A DNA stretch of 64,000 bases from Mucilaginibacter robiniae (GCF_012849215.1 NZ_CP051682.1:4650001-4714000), one strand, 5' to 3'. Positions 34,948 to 44,836 are shown, counted from the stretch's first letter. The notes: a model not told the origin generated them from the sequence alone. A program made the numbers and translations.

Positions 34948-35583
34948 ATGAGTTTACGATTAGGCGATGTAGCGCCAAATTTTAAAGCCAAAACATCTGA
35001 AGGCGAAATAGATTTTTATGAGTATTTAGGTGATAGCTGGGGCGTATTATTTTCTCACCCTGCTGATTATACGCCAGTTTGTACCACTGAACTGGGCCGT
35101 GTAGCTTCGCTTAAACAAGAGTTTGACAAACGTAACGTCAAAGTAATTGCATTAAGCGTTGATAGTGCAGAATCACACCAGGGCTGGATTCAGGATATTA
35201 ACGAAACACAAGATGTGGAAGTAAACTTTCCGCTTATTGCAGATGAAAACCGTAAAGTTGCTGAGGCTTACGACATGATTCATCCGAATGCTTCAGCAAC
35301 AGTAACCGTACGTTCGGTATTTGTAATTGCTCCCGATAAAACCATCAAACTAATTATTACTTACCCAGCCTCAACCGGTCGTAATTTTCAGGAACTATTG
35401 CGCGTAATTGATTCTTTACAGTTAACAGCAAATTACAGTGTATCAACCCCTGCTGATTGGAAAGACGGTGATGAAGTAGTAATATCGCCATCTATTAAAA
35501 ACGAAGATATACCTGCCAAGTTCCCGAAAGGGCATGTTGAAGTTAAACCATATTTACGTTTAACTCCACAGCCTAATAAATAA
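34948..35583 (+). CDS. 1-Cys peroxiredoxin (Prx6 type)
   Basis: 211 residues starting MSLRLGDVAPNFKAKTSEGE. The peroxidatic Cys45 is in DYTPVCTTELG and it is the only cysteine in the protein, so there is no resolving Cys. The C-terminal domain (TPADWKDGDEVVISPSIK, FPKGHVEVKPYLRLTPQP) matches Prx6-type enzymes. It reduces peroxides in the cytoplasm with an outside thiol donor. Confidence 0.96.
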   Translation: MSLRLGDVAPNFKAKTSEGEIDFYEYLGDSWGVLFSHPADYTPVCTTELGRVASLKQEFDKRNVKVIALSVDSAESHQGWIQDINETQDVEVNFPLIADENRKVAEAYDMIHPNASATVTVRSVFVIAPDKTIKLIITYPASTGRNFQELLRVIDSLQLTANYSVSTPADWKDGDEVVISPSIKNEDIPAKFPKGHVEVKPYLRLTPQPNK

Positions 35584-35721
35584 ATTATGTTTATATTATA
35601 AAATTTATATATTTGAAACAAATATTTAATCTGCCATTATCTTCTGAATACTAAGCTGTTGCATTTTTTCAGGGCATTATATATTGACTACCTCATAAAC
35701 TTAGATGATATTTTTTATATT

Positions 35722-35919
35722 ATGAAAACTGGAAAAGTAAAATGGTTTAATACCCAAAAAGGGTATGGCTTTATTGTCACAGAAGAAGGGAAAGACTTAT
35801 TCGTTCACTTTAAAGATGTTGAAGGTGGCGTAAATGCCATAAAAGATAACGATACAGTTGAGTACGATGTAGAAGATGGCCGCAAAGGCTTACAAGCTGT
35901 AAAAGTGAAAAAAGTATAG
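35722..35919 (+). CDS. Cold-shock domain protein (CspA family)
   Basis: 65 residues from the ATG at 35722: KTGKVKWFNTQKGYGFIV, then KDLFVHFKDVEG and a C-terminal EDGRKGLQAVKVKKV. A single cold-shock domain that binds RNA or single-stranded DNA. The frame-matched start at 35659 gives a 21-residue non-conserved extension and was rejected. It is followed by a strong terminator. It is a paralogue of the gene at 474. Confidence 0.95.
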   Translation: MKTGKVKWFNTQKGYGFIVTEEGKDLFVHFKDVEGGVNAIKDNDTVEYDVEDGRKGLQAVKVKKV

Positions 35920-35933
35920 ATTTTATAATATAG

Positions 35934-35973
35934 GCATAAAAAAACCTCTGCAATCACAGAGGTTTTTTTATGC
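35934..35973. terminator. Rho-independent terminator after the second cold-shock gene
   Basis: The arms GCATAAAAAAACCTCTG and CAGAGGTTTTTTTATGC are exact reverse complements with a six-base loop. Confidence 0.92.
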
Positions 35974-36009
35974 TTAAAATTTTATATTGCCTTCCCTAAA
36001 CTCTCTTGG

Positions 36010-37302
36010 ATGGACACGCAACACGACTTTGCTTCAAAAAATACAAAAAACGTTATATTCCTGGTGCTAGTGGCGGCATTAGGCTACTTTGTTGATATAT
36101 ATGATTTGCTGCTTTTTTCAATCGTACGGGTAAAAAGCTTGCATGATATTGGCGTTTCAGATGCTGATATACGTACTAAAGGTGAATTCATCATTAATAC
36201 ACAAATGTTCGGTTTGCTTTTAGGCGGTATTTTGTGGGGCGTAATTGGCGATAAGTTCGGGCGTATCAAAGTATTGTTCGGTTCCATATTATTGTACTCA
36301 TTAGCCAATTTTGCCAATGGTTTGGTTACAGACTACTATATGTATGCTGTAGTACGGTTAATAGCCGGCATCGGACTGGCAGGCGAGTTGGGCGCAGGGA
36401 TAACTTTGGTTAGTGAAACCATGAGTAAAGAGAACAGGGGATATGGCACCATGATCGTAGCCGTGGTAGGTTTATTCGGAGCGGTAGCTGCTAATATAGT
36501 ATCACACTTTGGTTGGCAAAACGCCTACTTTATAGGTGGTGTACTAGGTCTTTTATTACTTCTGCTTCGGGTAGGAACCTTCGAGTCAGGTATGTTTAAA
36601 CAAGCTGCCCACGAACAGGTTGCCAAAGGCGACTTTCGTATGCTGTTCAACAATAAAAAACGCTTTGTAAAGTATATATGCTGTATATTAATTGGTATGC
36701 CTCTTTGGTTTATCGTAGGTATTTTAATAGCTCAATCTCCCGAAATAGGTAATGAACTACATGCTCAGCAAAGCCTTAATGCAGGTACGGGTATTATGTA
36801 CACCTATATCGGTTTATCTATCGGCGATGTTTTTGCCGGCTTTTTTGCACAGTTTACCAAATCACGTCGCTTAACTATGCTGACGTTTCAGTTAATGTCA
36901 ATTGTAAGTGTAATATTTTATTTAACTGCCGATCAGATTACCACCGGGCAATTTATTGGCTTGTGCTTGTTTATTGGCTTCTTTGTAGGATATTGGGCAA
37001 CTTTCGTGACTATTGCTTCTGAACAATTTGGTACCAACTTACGTGCAACTGTAACCACCACCGTGCCCAACTTTGTACGAGGTGCATTAATTCCTATCAC
37101 TGCCGGCTTTGAGCTGTTGGTGAAATACTTTAGTACACATGGCTATCAGGATAATAGTATCATTATGAGTTCGTACGTTATGATGGGTATTGTTACAATA
37201 ATTGCCTTGGTTGCTCTTAGCCAGTTGAAGGAAAGTTTTGGCAAGGATTTAAACTATGTTGAAGTAGATGAACCGGACGGAAAAGTAAATGTAGTATCTT
37301 AA
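36010..37302 (+). CDS. MFS transporter (sugar/metabolite porter type)
   Basis: 430 residues, about 12 membrane segments. The intracellular loop GDKFGRIKVLFGSIL after TM2 is the MFS signature G-x-x-x-D-R/K-x-G-R. It is hydrophobic throughout with a short cytoplasmic centre (about 215-235). The nearest recognised type is the metabolite/H+ symporter group; the substrate is not deducible. It lies 47 bases before hemF in the same direction and may be in the same transcript. Confidence 0.88.
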   Translation: MDTQHDFASKNTKNVIFLVLVAALGYFVDIYDLLLFSIVRVKSLHDIGVSDADIRTKGEFIINTQMFGLLLGGILWGVIGDKFGRIKVLFGSILLYSLANFANGLVTDYYMYAVVRLIAGIGLAGELGAGITLVSETMSKENRGYGTMIVAVVGLFGAVAANIVSHFGWQNAYFIGGVLGLLLLLLRVGTFESGMFKQAAHEQVAKGDFRMLFNNKKRFVKYICCILIGMPLWFIVGILIAQSPEIGNELHAQQSLNAGTGIMYTYIGLSIGDVFAGFFAQFTKSRRLTMLTFQLMSIVSVIFYLTADQITTGQFIGLCLFIGFFVGYWATFVTIASEQFGTNLRATVTTTVPNFVRGALIPITAGFELLVKYFSTHGYQDNSIIMSSYVMMGIVTIIALVALSQLKESFGKDLNYVEVDEPDGKVNVVS

Positions 37303-37348
37303 AGCAAGTATTATCTTAAAGCCACTTCAAATTTGCATTTTTGCGCTG

Positions 37349-38260
37349 ATGATAACTAAAGAACAAGTAGCAGCCGATTATCAAACTATACAAGATGAAA
37401 TATGCCAAAGTTTAGAAGCTTTGGATGGAAAAGCACATTTCGAAGAAGAAATTTGGGAACGTGAAGGCGGTGGTGGTGGCCGCACACGTATCATACAAAA
37501 CGGTAACGTACTGGAAAAAGGCGGTGTTAATTTTTCAGCTGTACACGGAAAATTGCCTGATGGCTTGAAAAAAAACTTAAAAGTTGATCAAGATAACTTT
37601 TTTGCAACTGGCGTATCTATCGTGATGCATCCTAATCATCCACTGATACCTATCATCCACATGAATATTCGCTATTTTGAAATGCCTTCTTCTATAGCTG
37701 GCGGTTCTCCGTTACGCTGGTTTGGCGGAGGTATCGATTTAACGCCTCATTACGTTATTAAAGATGATGCTCGTTTTTTTCATAGTGAACTAAAATCAGT
37801 TTGCGACCATTACCATCCTGATTTTTATAAACGCTTTAAAACCTGGGCTGATGATTATTTTTTCATCAAACATCGTGATGAAACACGCGGCGTAGGTGGT
37901 ATATTTTATGACCGATTGACCGCTAACGAAGACTTAAGTTGGACAGAAATCTTTGAATTTTCTAAAGCAGTCGGTCGTACGTTTGCACCTGTATATTCAG
38001 AATTAGTTAACCGAAACCGGCAGTTTGCTTATTCAGCCCGCCAGCAGCAGTGGCAATATCAACGTCGTAGTCGTTATGCTGAATTTAACTTGGTTTATGA
38101 TGCCGGTACAAAATTTGGCTTGGAGACCAATGGTCGTATAGAATCTATACTGATGAGTTTGCCGCCTACCGCTAAATGGTTGTATAACTACCAACCAGAG
38201 CCGGGCAGTGAAGAAGAGAAAACGCTGCAACTACTAAAAAAAGGTATAAATTGGGTTTAA
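37349..38260 (+). CDS. hemF: Oxygen-dependent coproporphyrinogen III oxidase
   Basis: 303 residues of normal HemF length. WEREGGGGGRTRIIQNGNV is the usual substrate-binding strand, VSIVMHPNHPLIPIIHMNIRYFE holds the catalytic His, and GGGIDLTPHY, HRDETRGVGGIFYDRL and RYAEFNLVYDAGTKFGLETNGRIESILMSLPP are diagnostic. It converts coproporphyrinogen III to protoporphyrinogen IX using oxygen in haem synthesis. Preceded by an MFS transporter; other hem genes are not nearby. Confidence 0.97.
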   Translation: MITKEQVAADYQTIQDEICQSLEALDGKAHFEEEIWEREGGGGGRTRIIQNGNVLEKGGVNFSAVHGKLPDGLKKNLKVDQDNFFATGVSIVMHPNHPLIPIIHMNIRYFEMPSSIAGGSPLRWFGGGIDLTPHYVIKDDARFFHSELKSVCDHYHPDFYKRFKTWADDYFFIKHRDETRGVGGIFYDRLTANEDLSWTEIFEFSKAVGRTFAPVYSELVNRNRQFAYSARQQQWQYQRRSRYAEFNLVYDAGTKFGLETNGRIESILMSLPPTAKWLYNYQPEPGSEEEKTLQLLKKGINWV

Positions 38261-38355
38261 ATTATTCAGTAAATCAAATACACTGATTAATTAACTTGTT
38301 TGATTTGAGCCGGCGTTACTACTTAGCAATGCTGGCGTTTTTTATTATATCAATT

Positions 38356-38754
38356 ATGAAGATTGTTCCTGCTGTTGGCTTGGTAGCTGCTACTTTTTTG
38401 CTGGCATTTGCGCCTAAAAGCAACCTTAAAGGTACTTGGATATATGCCGGAGGGTACTATAACGGCAAGCTAGATTCAGCACCGACCGATTATCAACTGC
38501 AAAGAAAATATACCGCATCTAGTTTTGAAGCTTTTGTTGTTGAACAAGGCAGCAAACCGGAAAAATTTCAGGCGGGTGATTATACTTTAACTACAGATAG
38601 TTGTTTAGAAACCGAAACCTACAACGCACAATCAACCAAGCTAACTGGTGTTACCTTGCATTATCATTATGAATTCAGAAATGATACGCTGTTTTTGAAA
38701 GGCCATTTACCCAGCGGCATGGATGTGCTTGAATATTGGAAAAAGGCCAAGTAG
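38356..38754 (+). CDS. Secreted hypothetical protein
   Basis: From the ATG at 38356 the protein has 132 residues with a signal peptide (KIVPAVGLVAATFLLAFA) and a beta-rich body (LKGTWIYAGGYYNGKLDSAP, TGVTLHYHYEFRNDTLFLKG) that resembles lipocalin-like secreted proteins. A TTG at 38296 would add 20 residues and was rejected. Function unknown. Confidence 0.7.
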   Translation: MKIVPAVGLVAATFLLAFAPKSNLKGTWIYAGGYYNGKLDSAPTDYQLQRKYTASSFEAFVVEQGSKPEKFQAGDYTLTTDSCLETETYNAQSTKLTGVTLHYHYEFRNDTLFLKGHLPSGMDVLEYWKKAK

Positions 38755-38850
38755 GCAATGCTTTTGTTTTCTAAAAATTAATAAAATAGCTTCTGCTCAA
38801 TACTGTACTTACCACGCGTAAATGTTGGTAAGTTTAGCTGTAATATGGCT

Positions 38851-38858
38851 TATTTTTG
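38851..38858 (+). promoter_or_regulatory. Bacteroidota promoter for gyrA (TATTTTTG)
   Basis: An exact TAnnTTTG match about 73 bases before the gyrA ATG, with a TTG at 38825-38827 at 23-base spacing. Confidence 0.5.
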
Positions 38859-38931
38859 GTATATTCGCAGGTTACTTTTTACATCAACCTTGTAAACGTT
38901 TAGCAAGTTTTTTCTACAAAAATTCTAATTG

Positions 38932-41517
38932 ATGGCTGAAGATAATTCACAACAAAACGACAGAATAATCCCGATAAATATTGATGAAGAAATGCGATCG
39001 GCTTACATTGACTACTCAATGTCAGTTATCGTATCCAGAGCCTTGCCCGATGTGCGTGATGGTTTAAAACCTGTACACCGGCGAGTACTATTTGGTATGC
39101 TTGATTTGGGTTTAAATAATAACAAACCCTTCAAGAAATCGGCTCGTATAGTAGGTGAGGTGATGGGTAAATATCACCCGCACGGTGACTCGTCGGTATA
39201 TGATACTATGGTACGTATGGCACAGGATTTCAGCTTACGTTACCCGTTAGTTGATGGTCAGGGTAATTACGGCACTGTTGATGGTGATAGCCCGGCGGCC
39301 ATGCGTTATACTGAGGCTCGTCTGCAAAAAATTGCAGAAGAGATGTTGGCTGACATCAATAAAGATACTATCGATTATCAGCTCAACTTTGATGATACGC
39401 TGGAAGAACCAACCGTTCTGCCAGCTAAAATCCCGAACTTATTAGTAAACGGTGCTTCTGGTATTGCCGTAGGTATGGCTACCAACATGGCGCCACACAA
39501 CCTGTCGGAAGTAATTGATGCTACAGTAGCGCTGATTGATAATCGGGACATTGAAGTTTCCGAGTTAATGACCTATATCAAAGGTCCGGATTTCCCGACT
39601 GGTGGTATTATTTATGGCTACGAAGGTGCTCGTGATGCTTTCGAGACCGGTCGTGGCCGTGTTGTTTTACGCGCTCGTGCGGAGATCGAAACCTTCAACA
39701 ATGACCGTGAACGGATCATAGTTACCGAAATACCTTATCAAATCAACAAAGCGCAAATGATAGAGCGCACAGCTGATTTGGTGAACGAGAAAAAGCTGGA
39801 AGGTATATCTACCATCCGCGATGAATCTAACCGGGAAGGTATCCGTATTGTTTACGAAATAAAACGTGATGCTAATGCGGCTATCGTTTTAAACAATCTG
39901 TATAAATATACTGCGCTGCAAACTTCTTTCAGTGTAAACAACATTGCGCTGGTTAATGGCCGGCCTATGCTGCTTAACCTGAAAGATTTAATTCATCACT
40001 TTGTTGAGCACCGTCAGGAAGTTATTGTACGCCGAACCAAGTTTGAGCTAGCCGAGGCTGAAAAACGTGCTCATATACTTGAGGGCTTGTTAATAGCCTT
40101 AGACCACCTGGATGAAGTAATCCGCTTAATTCGTAGTTCGGCAACACCTGAAGAAGCCCGTGACGGCTTAATGCAGCAGTTCAGCTTAACAGAAATTCAG
40201 GCCCGTGCTATTCTGGATATGACGTTGCGCCGCTTAACCGGTCTGGAACGTGATAAGATAAAGGAAGAGTATGCCGAGTTGATGAAGCAGATAGAATACC
40301 TGAAATCTATCTTGGCTGATCCGGAACTGCAAATGCGAATCATCAAAGATGAGCTGCTTGAAGTCAAAGAAAAATATGGCGATGAGCGTAAAACCGAAAT
40401 GGTACACTCAACTGCCGAAATGATGACGGAAGATTTCATTGAAGATGAGGATGTTGTAATTACTATCTCACATGAAGGTTATATCAAACGTACGCCGTTA
40501 ACTGAATACCGCCGGCAGGGTAGAGGTGGCAAAGGAGCTTTAGGTAGCAATAGCCGTGATGAAGATTTTATTGAGCACTTGCTGGTAGCTTCAAATCACA
40601 ATTATATGTTGTTCTTCACTGAAGCTGGCCGCTGCTTCTGGTTGAGGGTATTTGAAATTCCGGAAGGAACGCGTACTTCAAAAGGCCGTGCTATTCAGAA
40701 TATTATTAGTATTCCGAAAGAAGAAAAAATTAAAGCCTACATTAAAGTTAAGAATCTGAAAGATCAGGATTACTTGGATAATAATTTTATTATTATGTGT
40801 ACCCGTAAAGGTACCATCAAGAAAACTTCCCTTGAGGCTTATTCTCGTCCGCGGGCTAATGGTATCAATGCTATTAACATTAATGATGGCGACACTTTAT
40901 TAGAAGCAACATTAACTACGGGCAATAGTGAAGTAGTTATGGCGTTAAAGTCAGGTAGGGCTATACGTTTTAATGAAGCTACAGTAAGGCCGATGGGTCG
41001 TACTGCAACTGGTGTTCGGGGCATTACCTTAGAAGATGAAAAAGATGAGGTAGTAGGTATGATTGCCATCAATGATGCTGAAACTACTGTACTGGTAGTG
41101 TCAGAAAAGGGTTATGGCAAGCGTACTGACATTGAAGATTATCGGGTAACTAACCGTGGCGGTAAAGGTGTTAAAACCATTAACGTGACAGAAAAAACCG
41201 GTAAGCTGGTAGCCATAAAAGACGTTACTGATACCGATGACCTCATGATTATCAATCGTTCAGGTATCATCATCCGTATTGCTATGAAGGAATTACGTGT
41301 GATGGGCCGTGCTACACAAGGTGTACGTCTGATTTCGTTAAAAGAAGGAGATGAGATTGCATCCGTAGCGAAGATTGAACACAGTGAGGAAGAAGAGTTA
41401 GAACAAAAGCTGGAAGAAAATGGTTTAACGACAGATGAAAGCGGTGAAAATTTAGATGACTTTGCACCTGAAGATAATGGTGAGGACGAATCTGCCGCTG
41501 ACACAGAAATTGAATAA
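38932..41517 (+). CDS. gyrA: DNA gyrase subunit A
   Basis: 861 residues from the ATG at 38932 (MAEDNSQQNDRIIPINIDEE). The breakage-reunion domain has SRALPDVRDGLKPVHRRVLF, the quinolone region HPHGDSSVYD (S87, S88 and D91, equivalent to E. coli S83, A84 and D87, so no classic resistance change at 83 or 87), and the catalytic Y126 in AAMRYTEARL. The GyrA-box QGRGGKG marks gyrase rather than topoisomerase IV. An acidic C-terminal tail follows. The TTG at 38929 is in frame but the ATG is preferred. It leads an operon with two TPR genes. Confidence 0.98.
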   Translation: MAEDNSQQNDRIIPINIDEEMRSAYIDYSMSVIVSRALPDVRDGLKPVHRRVLFGMLDLGLNNNKPFKKSARIVGEVMGKYHPHGDSSVYDTMVRMAQDFSLRYPLVDGQGNYGTVDGDSPAAMRYTEARLQKIAEEMLADINKDTIDYQLNFDDTLEEPTVLPAKIPNLLVNGASGIAVGMATNMAPHNLSEVIDATVALIDNRDIEVSELMTYIKGPDFPTGGIIYGYEGARDAFETGRGRVVLRARAEIETFNNDRERIIVTEIPYQINKAQMIERTADLVNEKKLEGISTIRDESNREGIRIVYEIKRDANAAIVLNNLYKYTALQTSFSVNNIALVNGRPMLLNLKDLIHHFVEHRQEVIVRRTKFELAEAEKRAHILEGLLIALDHLDEVIRLIRSSATPEEARDGLMQQFSLTEIQARAILDMTLRRLTGLERDKIKEEYAELMKQIEYLKSILADPELQMRIIKDELLEVKEKYGDERKTEMVHSTAEMMTEDFIEDEDVVITISHEGYIKRTPLTEYRRQGRGGKGALGSNSRDEDFIEHLLVASNHNYMLFFTEAGRCFWLRVFEIPEGTRTSKGRAIQNIISIPKEEKIKAYIKVKNLKDQDYLDNNFIIMCTRKGTIKKTSLEAYSRPRANGINAININDGDTLLEATLTTGNSEVVMALKSGRAIRFNEATVRPMGRTATGVRGITLEDEKDEVVGMIAINDAETTVLVVSEKGYGKRTDIEDYRVTNRGGKGVKTINVTEKTGKLVAIKDVTDTDDLMIINRSGIIIRIAMKELRVMGRATQGVRLISLKEGDEIASVAKIEHSEEEELEQKLEENGLTTDESGENLDDFAPEDNGEDESAADTEIE

Positions 41518-41523
41518 AATATT

Positions 41524-42642
41524 ATGATGAGCCGTAAAATCATCTTATCGGTTTTATTGGTTATGTTTACTGCACCTTTAGCATTCAGCCAAACTGAAGC
41601 GCTTAAAGTTGTAGTAAACAACCTGGCTTACTACCGCCAAAAATCAGAACTGAAATATTTAAGTAATGCTAAAAAATCAGTTGATAGCTTAATTAAAACT
41701 CGTTCTGATTCAAACAACATGGCTAAAAACGTTTATAAAGCCATTGTTTACTCCAGTATAGCTTATCTTGATTCAACCAATAAGCTAAATCAGCCAGCTA
41801 ATTTCTTTGACCAAACGGTAGAGCTGGTAAACAAGCTAAGATCACGCAGCACTATTTACAAGTATCAAACCGAAATTGATTATGCTAAGCGCTGCCTGGC
41901 TAACGTTTATATACGACATGGCTTTGAGCAACTTAAACAACGCGACTTTGGTAATGCGGTACAATCTTTCCATGATGCACAAACCTACGCTCCAAACTTT
42001 GGTCAGTTGAACTCGTATATTGCTTATGCTAATACCAAAAACGGCAACTATCAGGATGCAGTAAAATACTACAATGGCTTATTAACAACTGATAGCGTTA
42101 AAACTGAGTATGTTTCTGCAGCAGTAAATATTTATAAGTTGATGGGAGATACTGCTAAAGCACTACAAACCGTACAAAAGGGGTTAAAGTATTTGCCCAA
42201 TGATAAAGGTTTATTAATGGAAGAAGCTACTATATACAATAACCAGAGAGATTATAAAGGATTGGAGTCCATTCTAAGCAAGCTACTTGAGCAAAATTCG
42301 AATAATCCTGATGTTGTATTTTTAGCAGCTAACTGCTATGATCATTTAGAAGATTACGATCGTGCCGAATCCTTATACTTACGGGCGGTTGATTTGAACA
42401 ATGTAAAATATGCTGCAGTTTTTAACTTAGGTGTTTTGTATTTAAAAGAAACCACGTTAAAACAGTATCAAGATAATGCTGATAAAAACATGAGTAGGGC
42501 AGCACAATGGCTGCAAAGGGCTAGTGAAATGGTACCTAGAAACGCAACCACACTGCAATTGCTACAACTTATATATGCCAAAACCGGAAATACTGTACAA
42601 CTAAATAAAATAAGTAACAAATTGCAACAACTAAATTATTAA
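41524..42642 (+). CDS. Secreted TPR-repeat protein
   Basis: 372 residues with a Sec signal (ILSVLLVMFTAPLAFSQ). The body is helical repeats of TPR type, for example GFEQLKQRDFGNAVQSFHDAQ, IAYANTKNGNYQDAVKYYNG, and AANCYDHLEDYDRAESLYLRA. It starts six bases after gyrA and is followed eight bases later by another TPR protein, so all three are co-transcribed. A periplasmic scaffold role is an inference; the partner is unknown. Confidence 0.85.
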   Translation: MMSRKIILSVLLVMFTAPLAFSQTEALKVVVNNLAYYRQKSELKYLSNAKKSVDSLIKTRSDSNNMAKNVYKAIVYSSIAYLDSTNKLNQPANFFDQTVELVNKLRSRSTIYKYQTEIDYAKRCLANVYIRHGFEQLKQRDFGNAVQSFHDAQTYAPNFGQLNSYIAYANTKNGNYQDAVKYYNGLLTTDSVKTEYVSAAVNIYKLMGDTAKALQTVQKGLKYLPNDKGLLMEEATIYNNQRDYKGLESILSKLLEQNSNNPDVVFLAANCYDHLEDYDRAESLYLRAVDLNNVKYAAVFNLGVLYLKETTLKQYQDNADKNMSRAAQWLQRASEMVPRNATTLQLLQLIYAKTGNTVQLNKISNKLQQLNY

Positions 42643-42649
42643 TAAATCT

Positions 42650-43900
42650 ATGAAAACCAAGTTAGTAATGGCGGGTGTGCTAACCCTGTCCACAGCAACC
42701 TTGTTTGCACAAAAGAATGAATTAACTAATGCTCAAAGTGAGTACAGCAAGTACGAGGTATTTAAACAAAATAAAGCTACGCTTGCACAAGGTCAAACCA
42801 GTATAAATACAGCTAAAACTTCCATTGATAAAGCTGCTGCTAATGAAAAAACAGCAACTCTACCACAAACTTATGCTTTAAAGGCTGCTATATATAGTGC
42901 ATTAGCTTATCAGGATACTGTGGCTAGTAGTTCACAGCCGTTATTTGCTGCAGGTGATGAAGCTTACAAAAAAGCTGTTGAAACAGATGCTAAAGGTGAA
43001 AACAAACAGCTTATTGCTTCTGCAAAGCAATATTTAGGTTACTATCAGCTTAATGCAGGTGTACGCCAGTATCAAACCAAAAACTATAATGATGCTTATA
43101 AAGCTTTCGATTACTATCGTGCTAGCAGTCCGGAAGATACTACAGCTATTTACTATACTGCATTAGCGGCAAACCTTGCTAAAAACTATGATGCTGCCGT
43201 AACCAATTATAAAAAATTGGCTACCACCAACTCCAGCAAAAAAGGAGAGGCCTACAACGATATCGTAAACATTTATTTAGCTAAACATGACACTACAGCT
43301 GCATTAGCTGCTGCACATGAAGGTATCGAGAAGTTTCCGAACAACAACGATTTACGTTCAACTGAAATACAAATTGGCTTAAACCAAGGTAAACAAACTG
43401 AAATAATAGGCCAAATTCAAGAGGCTATTAATAAAGATCCTCAGAACAAAAATTTATATTATTACTCAGGTTTAGCGTATTCAAAAGTTGCTGAGAACGC
43501 TGAAAAATCAGCTAAAGCGACTAAAGAACCAGCTAAGAAAGCAACCTTCGTAAAAACTAAAGATGAGAACTTTACACAGGCTGCTGAAATGTACAAAAAA
43601 GCACTTCAAATAGATCCGAACTTTGCAGATGCTTCTTTAAACTTAGGATATGTTTTGATGAGCCCAGCTATCTACAAATTACAAGATGCTAATAACTCAC
43701 GCACCATCAAGCAAACTGAATATGATGCTTTAAAAAACAAGGTTTATGCACAGCTTGACCAAGCTAAACCATACCTGGATAAAGCGGTTGAATTAAACCC
43801 AAAATCAGATATTGCATTAACCAACTTAAGAAACTATTACATCATCAAAAATGATAATGCACACGCTGCAGAAATCAAGAAGAGGATAGATGCATTGTAA
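42650..43900 (+). CDS. Secreted TPR-repeat protein (paralogue)
   Basis: 416 residues with a signal peptide (MAGVLTLSTATLFAQ) and TPR blocks (LNAGVRQYQTKNYNDAYKAF, AALAANLAKNYDAAVTNYKKL, AAEMYKKALQIDPNFADASL). A Lys/Glu/Ala-rich stretch (about 285-300) separates the repeats. It resembles the preceding gene in plan and is the last in the gyrA operon, closed by a terminator at 43906. Confidence 0.85.
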   Translation: MKTKLVMAGVLTLSTATLFAQKNELTNAQSEYSKYEVFKQNKATLAQGQTSINTAKTSIDKAAANEKTATLPQTYALKAAIYSALAYQDTVASSSQPLFAAGDEAYKKAVETDAKGENKQLIASAKQYLGYYQLNAGVRQYQTKNYNDAYKAFDYYRASSPEDTTAIYYTALAANLAKNYDAAVTNYKKLATTNSSKKGEAYNDIVNIYLAKHDTTAALAAAHEGIEKFPNNNDLRSTEIQIGLNQGKQTEIIGQIQEAINKDPQNKNLYYYSGLAYSKVAENAEKSAKATKEPAKKATFVKTKDENFTQAAEMYKKALQIDPNFADASLNLGYVLMSPAIYKLQDANNSRTIKQTEYDALKNKVYAQLDQAKPYLDKAVELNPKSDIALTNLRNYYIIKNDNAHAAEIKKRIDAL

Positions 43901-43905
43901 ATAGC

Positions 43906-43940
43906 AATATAAAGGGATAATCTATTTATCCCTTTATATT
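43906..43940 (+). terminator. Terminator after the gyrA/TPR operon
   Basis: AATATAAAGGGATAA pairs perfectly with TTATCCCTTTATATT around a five-base loop, five bases after the stop codon. Confidence 0.85.
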
Positions 43941-44065
43941 TTAAACACTTACTTAACATAATATAAATTATAGGTCAAATATTATAATATTCTAAATAAT
44001 ATATTTTATGTTAAGTAGAACTTGTTTATCAATATCGTACACTGCTGAGTTAAGAGTTTGTAAAC

Positions 44066-44109
44066 AATAAAAAAGGCTTGCCACATATTGTGAGAAAGCC
44101 TTTTTTATT
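44066..44109 (-). terminator. Terminator for the outer-membrane protein gene
   Basis: AATAAAAAAGGCTT (44066-44079) and AAGCCTTTTTTATT (44096-44109) form the stem with an internal CACA/TGTG pair in the loop. It lies 19 bases downstream of the stop of the minus-strand gene at 44129. Confidence 0.8.
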
Positions 44110-44128
44110 AGGGATGATAGTAAATTGA

Positions 44129-44710
44129 TTATCTAGCGTCGCGTTTTATTTTAGCAGCTGTACCACGACCTGGTAAATAAATTTGTAAGCCAAAATTCAA
44201 AGTTAAAGTGTTTTGGTAACCTGCATCACCAAAGCCTGCTATGCCATTGTATTTAAGTAAAGTTTCTAAGCCAATGTTCGGTGTTACAAAGTAAGCAAAA
44301 CCTGGACCAAAGCCAAAATCTAAACCGTTAGTATGGCCGCCTCCATTACTTACATTGATACCGCCAACACCAACGGTAGCTTCACCAAACACACGTCCGT
44401 GGCGTAATACAGCTACATCATTACCTGTATAGTAACGGCCGAGTGCACCCACACCATAGTTTACAGTAGTACTGGAATGCTTAGCTGTTTCTATACCTAA
44501 GTTTACATAACCACCTAACGCTACATTATCTTGAATAAACCAAGCCGCCTTAGGAGTAATATTAAAATTAAATTCTTTAGAGTTGTCCAATCCCAATCTT
44601 ATGTCGGCAAAATCGCCTCCTACCAAAACGTTGCCTTTTTGGATTTGCGCATTAGCGGCGAATGCAAAGCTAAAAACTGATACTAAAGTTGCAATAGTAA
44701 ATCTTTTCAT
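44129..44710 (-). CDS. Outer-membrane beta-barrel protein
   Basis: 193 residues with a signal peptide (FTIATLVSVFSFAFAANAQ) and alternating beta strands, ending in a short basic tail after LTLNFGLQIYLPG. Gly/aromatic-rich strands such as LVGGDFADIRLGL and ALGGYVNLGIET are typical of porin-like outer-membrane proteins of Bacteroidota. Function unknown, likely structural or a small channel. It stands alone between terminators. Confidence 0.82.
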   Translation of the reverse strand: MKRFTIATLVSVFSFAFAANAQIQKGNVLVGGDFADIRLGLDNSKEFNFNITPKAAWFIQDNVALGGYVNLGIETAKHSSTTVNYGVGALGRYYTGNDVAVLRHGRVFGEATVGVGGINVSNGGGHTNGLDFGFGPGFAYFVTPNIGLETLLKYNGIAGFGDAGYQNTLTLNFGLQIYLPGRGTAAKIKRDAR

Positions 44711-44836
44711 AGTACTTAAAATATAAATTATTAATTAATTATACTTTAAGTACATCAGGATCGTGTTAATGTTTAATCTCATTTTGAATTGTGCAGTGCT
44801 CCGCACAGTTTGCTACACAACTTTTAGCTATGCCAA

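Noticed and set aside
38296..38355. TTG start lengthening the secreted protein at 38356
   Set aside because: The added 20 residues would precede the signal peptide and are not conserved; the ATG at 38356 gives a clean signal.
39188..39204. Quinolone resistance change in gyrA
   Set aside because: The residues matching E. coli S83 and D87 are Ser and Asp (S87 and D91 here), so no classic resistance mutation is present.
41139..41621. Minus-strand 160-residue open frame at the end of gyrA
   Set aside because: It is a Ser-rich shadow of the acidic gyrA tail with no family match.
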